From: Pogonophryne albipinna
Lineage: Eukaryota > Chordata > Actinopteri > Perciformes > Artedidraconidae
Length of the DNA: 64,000 nucleotides
Assembly: GCA_028583405.1 (NCBI GenBank)
Contig: CM053249.1
Coordinates: 34,322,808 to 34,386,807, forward strand
Reading direction: 5' to 3'
The notes under the pieces are model-generated. The model had not been told where the DNA came from and made no database searches. It saw only the letters and a list, made by a program, of their open reading frames with translations. The position numbers and the translations under genes were made by a program. Positions within the stretch are counted from its first letter, which is position 1; each line of letters starts with the position of its first letter. Shown here in pieces: positions 22,756 through 39,959 of the stretch.

Positions 22756-24369
22756 CACTGAACAAAAATATAAATGCAACACTTTTGTTTTTGCTCCCAT
22801 TTTTCATGAGATGAACTCAAAGATCTAAAACATGTTCTATATACAGAAAATACAAATTTCTCTCAAATATTGTTCACAAATCTGAAAAAATCTGTGATAG
22901 TGAGCACTTCTCCTTTGCCGAGATAATCCATCCCACCTCACAGGTGTGGCATATCAAGATGCTGATTAGACAGCATGATTATTGCACAGGTGTGCCTTAG
23001 GCTGGCCACAATAAAAGGCCACTCTGAAACGTGCATTTTTGCTTTATTGGGGGGGTCCGAAAACCAGTCAGTATCTGGTGTGACCACCATTTGCCTCACG
23101 CAGTGCAACACATCTCCTTTGCATAGAGTTGATCAGGTTGTTGATTGTGGCCTGTGGAATGTTGGTCCACTCCTCTTTAATGGCTGTGCGAAGTTGCTGG
23201 ATATTGGCAGGAACTGGAACACGCTGTCGTATACGCCGATCCAGAGCATCCCAAACATGCTCAATGGGTGACATGTCCGGTGAGTATGCTGGCCATGCAA
23301 GAACTGGGATGTTTTCAGCCTCCAGGAATTGTGTACAGATCCTTGCAACATGGGGCCGTACATTATCATGCTGCAACATGAGGTGATGGTCGTGGATGAA
23401 TGGCACAACAATGGGCCTCAGGATCTCGTCACGGTATCTCTGTGCATTCACAATGCCATCAATAAAATGCACCTGTGTTCGTCGTCCATAACATACGCCT
23501 GCCCATACCATAACCCCACCACCACCATGGGCCACTCGATTCACAACATTGACATCGGAAAACCGCTCACCCACACGACGCCACATACGCTGTCTGCCAT
23601 CTGCCCTGAACAGTGAAAACCGGGATTCATCCGTGAAGAGAACACCTCTCCAACGTGCCAGACGCCATCGAATGTGAGCATTTGCCCACTCAAGTCGGTT
23701 ACGACGACGAACCGGAGTCAGGTCGAGACCCCGATGAGGACGACGAGCATGCAGATGAGCTTCCCTGAGACGGTTTCTGACAGTTTGTGCAGAAATTCTT
23801 TGGTTATGCAAACCGATTGTTGTAGCAGCTGTCCGAGTGGCTGGTCTCAGACGATCTTGGAGGTGAACATGCTGGATGTGGAGGTCCTGGGCTGGTGTGG
23901 TTACACGTGGTCTGCGGTTGTGAGGCCGGTTGGATGTACTGCCAAATTCTCTGAAATGCCTTTGGAGACGGCTTATGGTAGAGAAATGAACATTCAATTC
24001 ACGGGCAACAGCTCTGGTGGACATTCCTGCTGTCAGCATGCCAATTGCACGCTCCCTCTAAACTTGCGACATCTGTGGCATTGTGCTGTGTGATAAAACT
24101 GAACATTTTAGAGTGGCCTTTTATTGTGGCCAGCCTAAGGCACACCTGTGCAATAATCATGCTGTCTAATCAGCATCTTGATATGCCACACCTGTGAGGT
24201 GGGATGGATTATCTCGGCAAAGGAGAAGTGCTCACTATCACAGATTTGTGAACAATATTTGAGAGAAATGGTTATTTTGTGTATATAGACAATGTTTTAG
24301 ATCTTTGAGTTCATCTCATGAAAAATGGGAGCAAAAACAAAAGTGTTGCATTTATATTTTTGTTCAGTG
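22756..24369 (-). mobile_element. Tc1-like transposon, 1,614 bp, nearly complete
   Basis: The ends are CACTGAACAAAAATATAAAT and its reverse complement, flanked by TA (22754-22755 and 24370-24371). The inverted repeats are long: the match extends about 270 bp inward on each side, to the GGCCACTCTGAAA/GAACATTTTAGAGTGGCC area. One transposase gene fills the middle. Other copies are the fragment at 5770-6113 and the broken copy at 55350-55894. Confidence 0.95.
23068..24039 (-). CDS. Tc1-family DD34E transposase (early stop upstream)
   Basis: The 323-residue ORF has an N-terminal helix-turn-helix (MSTRAVARELNVHFSTI), a GRPR-like hook (NRRPRVTT), a second DNA-binding region, and the catalytic triad: D in LFTDESRFSL, D in QHDNVRPHVA, and E in SPIEHVWDAL. 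Exactly 34 residues separate the last two, which defines DD34E. A glycine-rich box (HGGGGVMVWAG) lies between the first two. It would cut and paste the element at TA sites. The natural start appears to be 15 codons upstream (MPQMSQV...), but codon 8 there is TAG. The fragment at 5.8 kb has TTG at the same place. The shorter ATG used here would lose only the first part of the paired-like domain, so activity is doubtful rather than excluded. Confidence 0.93.
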   Translation of the reverse strand: MLTAGMSTRAVARELNVHFSTISRLQRHFREFGSTSNRPHNRRPRVTTPAQDLHIQHVHLQDRLRPATRTAATTIGLHNQRISAQTVRNRLREAHLHARRPHRGLDLTPVRRRNRLEWANAHIRWRLARWRGVLFTDESRFSLFRADGRQRMWRRVGERFSDVNVVNRVAHGGGGVMVWAGVCYGRRTQVHFIDGIVNAQRYRDEILRPIVVPFIHDHHLMLQHDNVRPHVARICTQFLEAENIPVLAWPAYSPDMSPIEHVWDALDRRIRQRVPVPANIQQLRTAIKEEWTNIPQATINNLINSMQRRCVALREANGGHTRY

Positions 24370-24635
24370 TAGCTTGTATTCCATTTGTTTTGAAAATGTA
24401 TATTTATACTTTATAAACAAACTGGTTACCCTTTTGTTAAATTAGCATACAGAACATTATGAAAACAAACTTGACTAATGGTCGGCTCATAACCTCAGAA
24501 CACAGAAGAGGAAAAACTGCATAGGTTCTCGTTTCATTTTGAAGGAGCTGCAGACCTAAAGTGTGTAGAAGACTTAAATGATTAAAAAGGTCACAATTAC
24601 ATTAATAAAACTGTATTTAGGTTTTAGTTTCACTT

Positions 24636-24785
24636 TTACAAAACAGAGTTCCACATGTACTTTCTAGCATGTATGGCCATCTCCTCACTAGCCCTATGCT
24701 GCTGCTCCCCTGCCAGCTCTGTCTCTCCTTTACTCATCTTCTTCTTAAAATAAGAAGAGATGTCTGTTGACTTTCTCTTCATTTT
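24636..24785 (-). pseudogene. Exon of a hAT transposase-like protein
   Basis: An acceptor (CAATTTGCAG) precedes AAAATG. The exon then encodes 48 residues starting MKRKSTDISSYFKKKMSKGE and stops. A K-R-K-S-T-D-I-x-S-[YF]-F start is typical of fish hAT proteins of the ZMYM1-like type. The zinc finger and catalytic core do not follow, so this is an N-terminal remnant. Confidence 0.5.
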
Positions 24786-25221
24786 CTGCAAATTGACATT
24801 ACACACAGCAGTGATTAATAGTAGCCTAAGCATTACACCAGCCCAGCATACCGACATCAGCTAACGTTAGCTTAGCAAGCTAAACTAACGCTACCTAGGA
24901 TAGCCGCCAAAGTGTGTTTACAGACGAATTATACCTGAAGTCAAGCCAGCCTTTACTGAGCCCCGAGCCTGTTTTCCAGGTCTTCCAGTGGTTTTCTCGT
25001 TTTAATGCCATTGAACAAAATTTTTGATCAGAATAACAGCTAAAGGTAAGCATATCTCCGTTTTTTGCTACCTAAAGCTAACACGCTAAAGCCTAAAGTG
25101 TTGTGGGGCTTAACAGGAAACTAACGTATACGACTTACCTTCTAGAAGTCTGGTGGATTTTTGTCAACTCCAGTCCAGTCAGTAGAAAGAAACGTTTTGC
25201 TGCAACCTGCTGCTGTCTGTG

Positions 25222-25300
25222 CGAGTATCAGAGTGGTGCGCGCAAGTAAGTATCAGAGTGGTGTGCGCGAGTATCAGAGTGGTGCACCAAGTATCAGAGT
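25222..25300 (+). repeat. Short tandem repeat, four GTATCAGAGTG units
   Basis: GTATCAGAGTG recurs four times with GTGCGCGC-type spacers. It lies inside the hAT 5' region. Confidence 0.7.
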
Positions 25301-25639
25301 GTTACCATGGTAGCAGAGGGAGAGGGAGGGGCTGCAGTATGAGCGTTGGAAGCTCAAATCAAGTGACTCGCTGGCTGTGTATTTGTTGTTAAATATCAGA
25401 TAAACTACTAGCATACGTGACTGGCGAGGCGGTGTGTGTGGTGGGGGGGCCAGTAGGGGGGGGCCAGGGGGGGCCATGGCCACCCTGATATATGTGTTGC
25501 CCCCCCCCCTGCTGGCTCCACTGTTGGTTAGATCTGCAGTTTTTGCAGTGCTCTACTTGTTTAGCTAGCATAAACTCAACAAAGCTTGCGTTAGCTGGCT
25601 AACTGACGTTATTTTGCCGCTAAACTGCACGATATAAAA

Positions 25640-26577
25640 CGGTGGTCTTCATAGCGGATTTAATCCTCAATCACAATAATAATATTCAAAGTAATACTGG
25701 GCAAGTAATGAGCAAAACTTACCGTTGATTGACGCGCCATGTCAGCGGACTGGTAGCGACACGGACCGTTAGCGACACGGACCGTTAGCCCCGCAGTCAT
25801 CCGGTTCGACCTGACTATGGCTGTGACCGTGTGACTGACCCGAGCCTCGTCGTTCTGATAGCTCCGCCCCTTCGCTCCAACCCCCCTCCCTCCCCCCACA
25901 CCTACAGGTGAAAATTACTTTTGCGACACATTTATCGCAAGAAGTGTAGCAAAAGTCAAGACCGCAGATTCGTCGATTTATACTGCCACAGAGCAGATTC
26001 GTCAAGTTGTAATGACTGATTTGAGAGGTTGTATTAACCAAGTTGCAGTTGTAATGGAAAATATATTTTAAAAATATATATTTTTCTGCAAGTGAACATT
26101 TCATCACTAAGTTCATTTTTTTTCTACAAGCTACAAAACTTTTTTTTTTCTTCTGTGACTTCAAATTTGGTTCACAGATACGTGGATATTTTATACAAGT
26201 GTAAATGTATGCACACAAGCTCAGATTTTTTTTCTGCAAGTGCTCACATCAGGTTTTACACGCTCTCGCATTTTGCACCATATCTACCTTCATAGTTAGC
26301 GAGGCTTGCTAATATACAAAAATACCATATTACGTCCAAAACACGTCTGGCATTGTTTCTGATAGCAACTCTCTGTGGGTCCAGCATCCGAAATTACGTA
26401 ATATCTGCAGCAAATCTGTATCCGCTCGTTGTACCCCCGTTTTTTAAAAGATGTGGGGTACGGAGGAAAAGTGAAATTATTTTATTTTCTGACTCTGCGT
26501 GAGTTCCCCGACACACCGGGGACACACATTTATGAATAAAAGACATCAAAAAGTGCATTTTGCATGATAGGTCCCCT
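25640..26577 (-). mobile_element. TTAA-flanked element, copy B (empty LTR site)
   Basis: Inverse orientation to copy A at 2.7 kb. TTAA lies at 26578-26581 next to the AGGGGACCTATCATGC end. It contains GTGGCAGTATAAATCG without the LTR. Near 25735 on the minus strand ATGGCGCGTCAATCAACG is followed by GTAAGT, a first-exon-like structure. GCTAACGGTCCGTGTC is tandemly duplicated just upstream of it (25750-25790). Confidence 0.6.
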
Positions 26578-26581
26578 TTAA

Positions 26582-26950
26582 TATTTGGTCAGTCTTAGAA
26601 AAAATAATTACATTTAATTGATTTATGTATTTGTATTTAAATGACACATTAACTTTAAAGATATATTATATTTGCATGTCAGTATTTATTTGTCCAGTCT
26701 TGTCTTCAAATTATTAATCAAAAAGGTCATTGCAAAATACATCAATATTCTGGTTGCACTTTCGCAATGATGAGCTTTCCTCTGCTGCGACCTTCTGGTC
26801 AAAATGGAAATGACTCTTCTTGTGGATTTCTGTAATACAGTAGGTAAAGATGAAACAAGTGGATGGCAGTCATTCAACCACACTCGACATCGATGATCTC
26901 AATGGGACCACCTGGTTAAATAAAGGTTTGAATGAATAAGGAAATATTCA
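26582..26950. other. AT-rich sequence
   Basis: No gene or repeat was recognised. Confidence 0.3.
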
Positions 26951-26954
26951 ATTA

Positions 26955-27345
26955 CGTTTCATTGTTATGCTGACGATACACAGTTGTACCTATCTTTCAA
27001 GCCAGATGAACAATATCAATTATCAAAACTACAAGAATGCGTGTCAGATATATAAAAGCATGGATGACCTGCGAGTATTTATTATGAAACACTAACAAAA
27101 CCGAAGTCATTTTACTTTCCACCAACATATCCGGAAAGAAGCATCAATCAACATAACTACTCTTGATGGTATTACCTTTCATCTCCGCAATATCATTTAT
27201 TTTTCAAAACGATGCAGAAGAACTCATTCTTTTATAACATCTAGGCTGGATTACTGCAACTCCCTTTTATCATGCTGTCCCACCACATCCATTACAAATC
27301 TTCAACTGGTACAAAATGCTGTTGTTTACAACAAACAGCATTGTG
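26955..27345 (+). pseudogene. Rex1/Babar-type LINE reverse transcriptase remnant
   Basis: Conceptual reading with frameshifts gives CYADDTQLYLSFKPDEQYQL, the catalytic block, then TKPK, then FHLRNI, then [12 protein letters not shown] and NLQLVQNAV. The order matches the better-preserved copy at 35.4-36.1 kb. Stops, frameshifts and an internal deletion make it an old copy. Confidence 0.75.
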
Positions 27346-29261
<1,916 letters not shown>

Positions 29262-29604
29262 CACTTTAGTCGTGCCAACTCTCTTGAAGAAGAACCTTAT
29301 TATACAGATAATAATACGTCCAAAACACATCAGCTCCGGCTCCGTCTTTGTTCTGGCTCTCACTCACTGCATTTCAATTAATAATTCACTTCATTCAAAC
29401 ACAAATATGATTTCACCTCCTCCCACAAGAGTGTTCATCTTAGAAGACACTTTATAGACTCAAAACTGTGACCAATGACAAACCTCCAATAACCAGATAT
29501 TCAACAATAATGAGAGCGCTTTCTTATTGCTTTTTTGGTTAAATAGATGAATTTACCAAGCCTTTAAGTGTTGTTACAGTTCTGGTCTTCATAAATATTT
29601 TCTA

Positions 29605-29772
29605 CGGTGGCCCTGAAGGTCAAAACATTTCACAGAACCCAATAACATTTTAAAAAGACAACATTTCAAGACTAACTCAAATCAGAAAAGGTATGTATTG
29701 GAAATGATTCCTCCTCACTGATTGGATTTATTCCTTTTTTGAAAGGTTGTGTTTTGACCTTCAGGGCCGCCG
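29605..29772. mobile_element. 168-bp MITE with TA target
   Basis: The ends CGGTGGCCCTGAAGGTCAAA and TTTGACCTTCAGGGCCGCCG are inverted repeats of about 22 bp, with TA on each side (29603-29604 and 29773-29774). No coding capacity. A Tc1/mariner-type origin is likely from the TA target. Confidence 0.75.
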
Positions 29773-29774
29773 TA

Positions 29775-30144
<370 letters not shown>

Positions 30145-30375
30145 TGAATTATGAATTACAGAAAACAACCCTTTTGGTTTTAGAATCATAAAGTTTGACG
30201 GTGGGATAGAAAGGAAGAGTGGCAGGTGTGTCATGGCCTTGAAACGTCGTCACCTGTTTGATTTCCTTTGTTCCTCAGATAGTCTCAGTCTGTTTTCACT
30301 GAACAAAGCTGCTGTTGGAAAATGAAAAACGATAAACTAAATGGCATCCATTTGATCAATTGTTAATATAAATAT

Positions 30376-31196
30376 TAGGGCTGTCAAGTTAACGCAATTT
30401 TTTTTTTTAACGCCACTAATTATTTTAACATGCAATTAACGCATGTGTATTTGTCCTCGGCCCGCCCCGTAGTTTCAGAGCCCAAAGGCTTGATGTTGTT
30501 GTTGTTGTTACTTGGATGGTGGCAGATTCTAGCGAGAGAATAAAAGGTGTTTAAAACAGCAAGCCAGCACACAGCTGATGCTGACAGCCCCGCTCCTGCC
30601 GCTCGCTTGCGGCAGACCACGCTTGAAAGTTTGCCGGGGAGACGCCTGGACACGGCTACGAGCCGCAAGCTTTCAACAGCGATAGCTAAATGGGGGGCTA
30701 CAGCTTAACATTGTGGAGGACGAGGGGCCGCGTGAGATAATTCGGATCGCATCCAACGTGTCGACTGCACATCACAGCGCATTATTCTGACCCCTGTGGG
30801 AACTTCAGTCTCATGCTTTGACTGTTATGAAGACAGAGGAGCGGCATTTCGCCGACAACTGTAAACAGGCTTGTCTGTTTGAGCAACTGGCTCAGTGCAG
30901 AGAAGTACACAGGGTTGGGAGAGAGTGTAAGAGAGAGGTTCCAGGTTGTTGTGTTTAATATTCATGAGAATATTTGTCATTGTTCAAATGATAATAAACA
31001 AACATTAGCATAAAGCATATTTGTCCACTCATATGTTGATAAGAGTTATTATTATTATTATAAACTTGAAAAATATCCTTCTAAGGTACATTTTGAACAG
31101 ATACAAAATGTGCGATTATTTTGCGATTAATCGCGATTAACTATGGACATCATGCGATTAATCGTGATTAAATATTTTAATCGAGTGACAGCCCTA
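30376..31196. mobile_element. Non-autonomous hAT-like element (821 bp) with 8-bp target duplication
   Basis: The ends TAGGGCTGTCA and TGACAGCCCTA are inverted, and ATAAATAT flanks both sides exactly (30368-30375 and 31197-31204). The subterminal parts are rich in TTAACGC and GATTAATCG words. The 8-bp duplication supports hAT. No transposase ORF. Confidence 0.9.
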
Positions 31197-31204
31197 ATAA
31201 ATAT

Positions 31205-31567
31205 ACATAACATCCCCCCCCCCTGCTGGGACCCGTACTTTACATTTCTATCGTAAAACTTTAGAGATAGTTCACAATAGAACTCTATGAGCTGGCAACT
31301 AGACTAAGATACATAAAGTTAAAGAAAAATTTCCATGGGGACAGCAGAGCTGGCTTTAGTGGAGCTGGCAGTTTTTATTTTGTCTGATGTTCTCCATGAC
31401 TGACAGTTTGAAGTCTCCCAAACACTGAAAGGCACGTACTGCACTTTATTACATCAACCGTCTCGTTCCAAGATGGCCTGGTGCCTCTAGCTAGAGGAGC
31501 TGAGCTTAATATTTCCACTGTGTTAGCCTATGATTATTAGTCATTTGTAACTCAAGACCAAAATATT
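31205..31567. other. Intergenic sequence
   Basis: Nothing recognised beyond a C run near 31210. Confidence 0.3.
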
Positions 31568-33987
<2,420 letters not shown>

Positions 33988-34240
33988 CCCAGGGGCGTCG
34001 CCTGGACCTGGAAACATTCGGGGCTTAGCCCACAGTGGCGGCGGCGCTACAGTGGAATTTTCTACTTCAACGCTCCCTACACGCACACACACAGTACACC
34101 CGCGACTGTTACAATGAAGGCTCGATAATCAGCTCACGGCATATAGGCAGGGGTAAAGTGCTATTTTTTTATGAGTGGGGGGTCCGGGGGCATGCTCCCC
34201 CGGGAAGATTTTTTTTAAATATTGAAGTTAAAAGCATCAA
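33988..34240 (+). mobile_element. hAT-like 5' end fragment
   Basis: CCAGGGGCGTCGCCTGGACC is a CAGGG-type start. It is followed by GGGGCATGCTCCCCCGGGAA, a word common in fish hAT elements and echoed at 60.9 and 62.8 kb. No matching end or ORF was found. Confidence 0.4.
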
Positions 34241-34844
34241 TCTGCTGCACTTTGAGAGCAACATTAAGAGATCTATGGATACATCGCTCAACACCCAGAT
34301 GAAACACAACTGTAAGCAGATGTTCTTTTATTTATTTATTTATCCGGTTGAATCGAACCCTGGTGCGTTTAGCTGCTTGGTGCGGTTCATTTGGGTCGGT
34401 GTGAACGCAGTCCGAGACCTCTGAAGTGAACTAAACAACCGGACTCTGGTCCGCTAAAATAGGTGGTCTCGGAACGCTTGCTTGCGAACTCTGGAGCGGT
34501 TCATTGCTGGTGTGAACGCAGTCCGCACCAAAACATAGGAAGCGTAGTATTTACGTGTCACAAGAACGCGGATGTCTTCAAAAATGTTTAGCGAAAGAGT
34601 CTTTCAAGACATCCGCGGTTGTTTAGTTAAAGAGTGAAGCAGAATGAAGTGTTAAACAGTGTCGCGTAAAGTAAAAATGCTCCGTCAACTACATAAAAGT
34701 AAAAACACCTGTCGTCGGTGACACGCCCCTCCTTACTGCAGAACGTTTCTCATTATGTTATAATGTTTTTTAACGGACGTTGTCTGATTATATAATCATA
34801 TGCGCGGGCCGCTAGTGTCTGTTGATCTCCAGATTAACAGCAGC
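34241..34844. other. Probable transposon-derived sequence
   Basis: GGTGTGAACGCAGTCCG occurs twice (near 34400 and 34510), a word seen at the ends of common fish DNA transposons. No boundaries or ORF could be set. Confidence 0.3.
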
Positions 34845-36215
34845 ATCAATCAATCAATGTTTATTTATATAGCCCAATATCACAAATGTTACATTTGTCT
34901 CAGTGGACTTCAAAGTTTGTACAGAATATCAGTATGACAATACGACACCCTCTGTCCTTAGACCCTCACATCGTACAAGGAAAAACTTCCAGAGAAAACC
35001 CACAGTTTAAAGGGAAAATGGGAGAAACCTCAGGGAGAGCAACAGAGGAGGGATCCCTCTCCCAGGACGGACAGACGTGCAATAGATGCCGTGTGTAAAT
35101 TGAAAAGATAATACATTTGCAACATAGGTAGTCCAAATGTTTGGAAATGCATGTGTGTATAATAGGAAGATGAATCCACGAGGATATCCATCCAGGACCT
35201 ATGATCCATTACCACAGCCACGACTCAAGATCCAGGGCTCGCGATGCAGGACACAGGACCGCAGGATCATCCATGACTCCGGATCCCAGCATATATAGAC
35301 ACCAAAAAGAAAGAAATTTGGGGAAGCTGAGTTAATCGGAACATGAGAGTAAACAGGTATAGACAGAGAGAAGGAAGAAGTAAGATGTCCCCCGACAAAC
35401 TAAGCCTATATCAGCAAAACTAGGGGCTGAATCTAATCAGCCCTAACTATAAGCTTTATCAAAAAGGAAGGTCTTAAGCGCACTCTTAAAAACGGATAGG
35501 GTGTCTGCCGCCCGGACACAAACTGGAAGCTGCTTCCACAAATGTGGAGCTTGATAAGAAAAGGCTCTGGCTCCCATTGTACTTTTAGAGACTCTAGGAA
35601 CAACCAACAACCCTGCATTCTTGGAACGCAATGCCCTAGTAGGACAGTAGGGTATAATGAGTTCTTTAAGGTAAGATGGCGCCTGCCCATTAAGGGCTTT
35701 GTTGGCGAGAAGAAGAATTTTAAATTCTATCCTGTGTTCTATAGGGAGCCAGTGTAAGGCAGCCAGAACAGGAGTAATGTGGTCCCTTTTCCTAACTCTG
35801 GTTAGTACACGAGCTGCAGCATTTTGAATCAGCTGAAGCGACTTAACTGACTTCTTGGTATACCCTGATAATAAAGAGTTACAATAATCCAGCTTTGAAG
35901 TAACAAATGCATGGACTAGTTTCTCTGCATCGTTTTGAGGCAAGATATGCCTGATTTTTGCAATGTTACGTAGATGGAAGTAGGCGGTCCTTGAAATTGA
36001 TTTTATGTGGGCGTTAAAGGATAAATCCTGATCAAATATAACACCAAGATTCCTTACAGTCTCACTGGAGGCCAAATTAATGCCATCCATAGTTAATATA
36101 TCTTTAGATAATTTGTCGGGCCAAGTACAATAACTTCAGTTTTGGTCGTGTTTAACATCAAAAAGTTTAAGGTCATCCACGTTTTTAAGTCCTTGAGGCA
36201 GTCTTGAACAGCATG
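34845..36215 (-). mobile_element. Rex1/Babar-type LINE, 5'-truncated
   Basis: On the minus strand the reverse transcriptase end is followed by a 3' UTR of about 600 bp that ends GCTATATAAATAAACATTG with TGAT repeats. The same 3' UTR is in the copy at 49.3-50.2 kb. Confidence 0.85.
35443..36215 (-). pseudogene. Rex1/Babar LINE reverse transcriptase C-terminal part
   Basis: The open part at 35443-36090 (215 residues) reads VRNLGVIFDQDLSFNAHIKS, then [51 protein letters not shown], and ends near FKSALKTFLFDKAYS. This is the thumb and C-terminal part of a LINE reverse transcriptase. Further upstream to 36215 the words LKDLKTWMTLNFLMLN and TKTEVIVLGP appear after a frameshift. The catalytic YADD block and endonuclease are missing through 5' truncation. 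Confidence 0.88.
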
Positions 36216-36459
36216 AGAATAACCTGCCGAAAGTGCCGATGCTCCATGGCGGAGGCTCCGGTAGAAATTGCCGGGATTTGCGTTTTTACCCCCTTAATGC
36301 CTGACCAATGGTTGAACAGCATTTCCGTGCACATGACTTGTGTTTAAAGTGTATAGTCCGTTTGAGTTTTGCCCGTGTGAACGATGTTAACTTCTGGGTT
36401 GGCCTACAAAAAAATTACAAGAGGACAGCAGACAGATGCATTTTTGGTTGAGGGGTAAT

Positions 36460-36530
36460 AATAATAATACATTTTATTTATATAGCGCTTTTCACAACTC
36501 AAAGACGCTTTACAGTATGAGGGAGGGTAG
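36460..36530 (-). repeat. LINE/SINE 3' tail
   Basis: On the minus strand AAGCGCTATATAAATAAAAT is followed by TAT repeats, a 3' tail common in fish LINEs. Only the tail was recognised. Confidence 0.5.
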
Positions 36531-39500
36531 ACAAACAAGGACAGGCAAACAAATAAATATAGTAAAATAAAAGAAACACCTGGGGTACCTGGGTCCCACC
36601 TTCATCAGAGGGAATGTGAGTGGTCTTTAAAAGAGTTGCAAGCCCTAGTAGTCTGTGTAATTGTACACGGAGCATACTGAACATAGAAGCAGATTAAAAC
36701 AAAGAATAGCCTCCTTAGTGGGTGTAAGCAATCAGGCAGTGAGTTCCTCTACAAGTCAAAATGCACTCTGATGTCAAGGAGCTCCAAAAAGTGCTGGGAG
36801 TGGAAAATCAGGCCTAAAGTCTTGTAGTGCGAACTGATTGGCTCTTAACAGCCGAGGACTGCAAAAAGCTAAGCTGTGGAAATCTTTCCTGGCTATCCAC
36901 ACTTTGGCTGATCTCCCATGGCCACTGAGCTCTGAGGATACAGCAGGGACTTGTTGATCGAGCATGACATGTTGCTTAAAGTGTGAGCGAGTCATGAAAT
37001 GGAGCGTGAAGGAAAAGAGCTCTACATTTTTACCTCAAATACAAAGACGGAAGGTAAACCTCTGGAATTCGGATCAGGCCTGTGGTGACTGCTGAGGCTG
37101 ATGAAGATGAGATGGACGTATCAGTCCAGATGGCTCTGCTGAGCGTGTTGGTGACATTGATACCACCATAGATAAGCCGCAGCATCTCCTCGTGCGGATA
37201 GACCGCAGCAGTCTACGTGGAGCTGTTGTGATTGGTAATGTGGGACAGCTGTGACCATGAAATCAGGACTTAGCGTAATTAGTCACTTTGAAGCGGAGAT
37301 TTAATACCAAAATCTTGACAAAATACCAGGGGATCTGGTGCTACTTAATGATAATCTGATATCCAAGCCTCTCATCTCATGTATTTTCCTTCTTAACAAC
37401 CGTGCCATTTTGTAACAGAGAGATGGGACCTGGGTTCCATTTGGACCGTCTGTTCACAAGCCAGACAGAAAAGCCACGGTGCAATACCCTCAATTCCTAT
37501 TTGTAGGGGGGAGACCAATGTGACACATGCACTTTTTGAAGGAAAAATACAGAGCGTAAGTATAATATTACAGTGTTATTAGGATGGCTGTAAATACCTC
37601 TGTGTTGGCCCCATACAGCTTTAGCATTGAGTTGACTTGCAGTGGTGTATCTGCAGGAGGCTTTTGACAGATAGCATGCAGGCAACAGAATTCAGGGTGG
37701 TAATATTTCCTTTTAGTGTTCCTTTGCTTTTGATTCCCGTAGCTTTATGTACGGCTCTCTGATGTGTGTAGCATTCCAAAAGGTCTGGTGTTGCCGGTCG
37801 GAGACAGATCACACAGAGTTGAGAGGGCAACATTATTGCTGCGTTTAAATGTGCTATTTTGAGTCCATATGTGCTTCCAAATGTAAATTATGGCAATATT
37901 CACATTGAGAACCTGGATGGTGCATTCATACTGATCAGAAAGTTAAGTCACTGTTCACACTCCGCAATCTTGGCTAGGTAATGTTGAAAGACCACCCGAT
38001 GCTCCCAGTAAAAAATAAACTATACATATACATTTCATTTTTGTTTCTACATTTCATAAGCGTTCCACAATATTGGTGTTGAAAAGAAGCCACTTAATGT
38101 TAAAGTGTTAATTGAGCTGTCTGTATTGATTTGCTACAACGAATGCTAACTTTGCTAGCTAGCTTTCAGCAGGGATTGTCACTTCCACTGAGTTCAGCAG
38201 GCATGATTGAACCAACACTCCACAGTCAAGACCCACACACTGAGCGTGTTCACAGTGGAGGACATTCTGAGTATCGGAATAGAGACTCAGCTAAGATTCA
38301 TGCTACAACATCTAGCTTGCTACCTAGCTACATTCATTGTAAACAGTGACAGAAAAATGGTGCCTAGCTTAGATGAGATTGATATATTTGCACAACTTGT
38401 TGGAAGATGACTACAATTTTACATTTTAAATATTTTAAAAGGTTTACTCGATTCAAAACAACAACGAGAGCAGTTCTATTATCAGAGCAGATTTGGGGTT
38501 ACAGGTCTACAAATTGTGATTACTTTAAAAACCCAATTCACTTTCAAAATACAGTTCTTAACCAAAAGCTACATTTCAAACAATGTATCATATCCTAGCC
38601 TGTAATCTGGCTAACATGCTGTTCTATTTAATTTTAGTGCAATATTGCCTGCATTATAAATGTATGTAGGCATTTAAAGAGAGGTTTAGTGGACCAAAGG
38701 ATTCACTTTTATTCTTTTCAGATATGATTTACAATATTCAGCTGTGTTCGGCTCCTCTGCTTTTTTGTACTTTTTTTGCTTTTGGAGACTATCAAGCTGA
38801 ATTGTTTCGGACAAAGTAAGCCTTCTAAACTTGCAACTGGTTGTTTGTGCAATATCCCTAAACTGCATCAAAGCTCATTTGCCCGACGTGGCTCTCCTCC
38901 AGCGCTTTAAGCCGAGCCCCCCCCCCCCCCCCACCCCCGGCCCATGATGAGGCAGAAAGACCAAATCAAGGCTGGCCTCTCATCTTTCACCCTCAACTGT
39001 TTACTGCCTACCTGGAGTAGGGGGGGGGGGGGACTTTTCAGCACCCCCCCCCTTCTAGTCCCACAATAAAACAATTAGCTAAATTGTCCAGGCCCCAATC
39101 CTAAACACCAAAGTTACAGACCCCCACTCGACCCCCCCCCCCCACCCACCAGGGCTGTGCATGTTTAATGAAGCTGTGATGTATTTATGAGCAGCCAAAT
39201 CCCGCTCTAATCCCACCTCTGATAATCACAGCGCTCTAACTGCTTTCCTTGAACATGAATGCTGGCTGCAGCCTCTCTGGGTATTACTCACTAAACTCAT
39301 TTGCACTTCTTGCTGTGTGTAATGCACACCGGTGTAAAGAGGGGGGGGGGGGTGCTGGGTGGAGCGGAGCAGGTCAGTGGCAGGCTGCTGCATTGTGTGT
39401 GTGTGGGGGGGGGGGTGGCTCTGAAAAAAGGGGGTCCTGTTTGCATCACCAATGGGCACCTGGAGGGGCTGCGGGGGCAAAGGCAACACGAGGGCCGGCT

Positions 39501-39949
39501 CAGCGAGTAACGACGTGTTGCTGGAGCTGCTTTTTAGAGTCCAATTACATCAGAGCTCATGAGAGCCATTGTAAACAGGCATAAACCTCGCTGGGCTCCA
39601 AAACGATATTTGAGAGAAAACAATAATATGCCTGTACCAAAATGACGTAAAGGCATTAATACTGTGTTTTAAAAAACATTCTGAAATGTGTGTTGGCAGA
39701 GATAGAGGTGATTTAACGTTTCTCCACTAAAAACTCAAATGGAATGGACATAAACATGTCACAACTAACACCGCTGATATGATGCAGGTTTTATATACTT
39801 TTAGTCCGGTTAAGGCGGCATGGGTTATAGACACACACTGAGGTGAAATGTGTTGCATACTTACACACAAAAGGGACTTCCAGGCATACATACATTTCAA
39901 ATAAATCCCTTTTACTTTGTTATGTTCTGAATATACAAGCACATCACTG
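36531..39949. other. Non-repetitive intergenic sequence
   Basis: No gene was seen in 3.4 kb. 38880-39500 has long C and G runs between less AT-rich stretches, and could include conserved non-coding elements. Short ORFs here show no motifs. Confidence 0.35.
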
Positions 39950-39959
39950 CACTGTAGCT

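Larger units (their letters stand above)
24376..25523 (-). mobile_element. hAT-like 5' region with an early exon
   Basis: On the minus strand it starts at 25523 with CAGTGGAGCCAGCAGGGG, has a GGGTGGCCATGGCC block, and leads into a spliced-looking exon at 24785. It shares the CAGTGG...GGTGGCC start style with 11031 and 55895. The 3' boundary is not visible and the Tc1 lies next to it. Confidence 0.5.
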
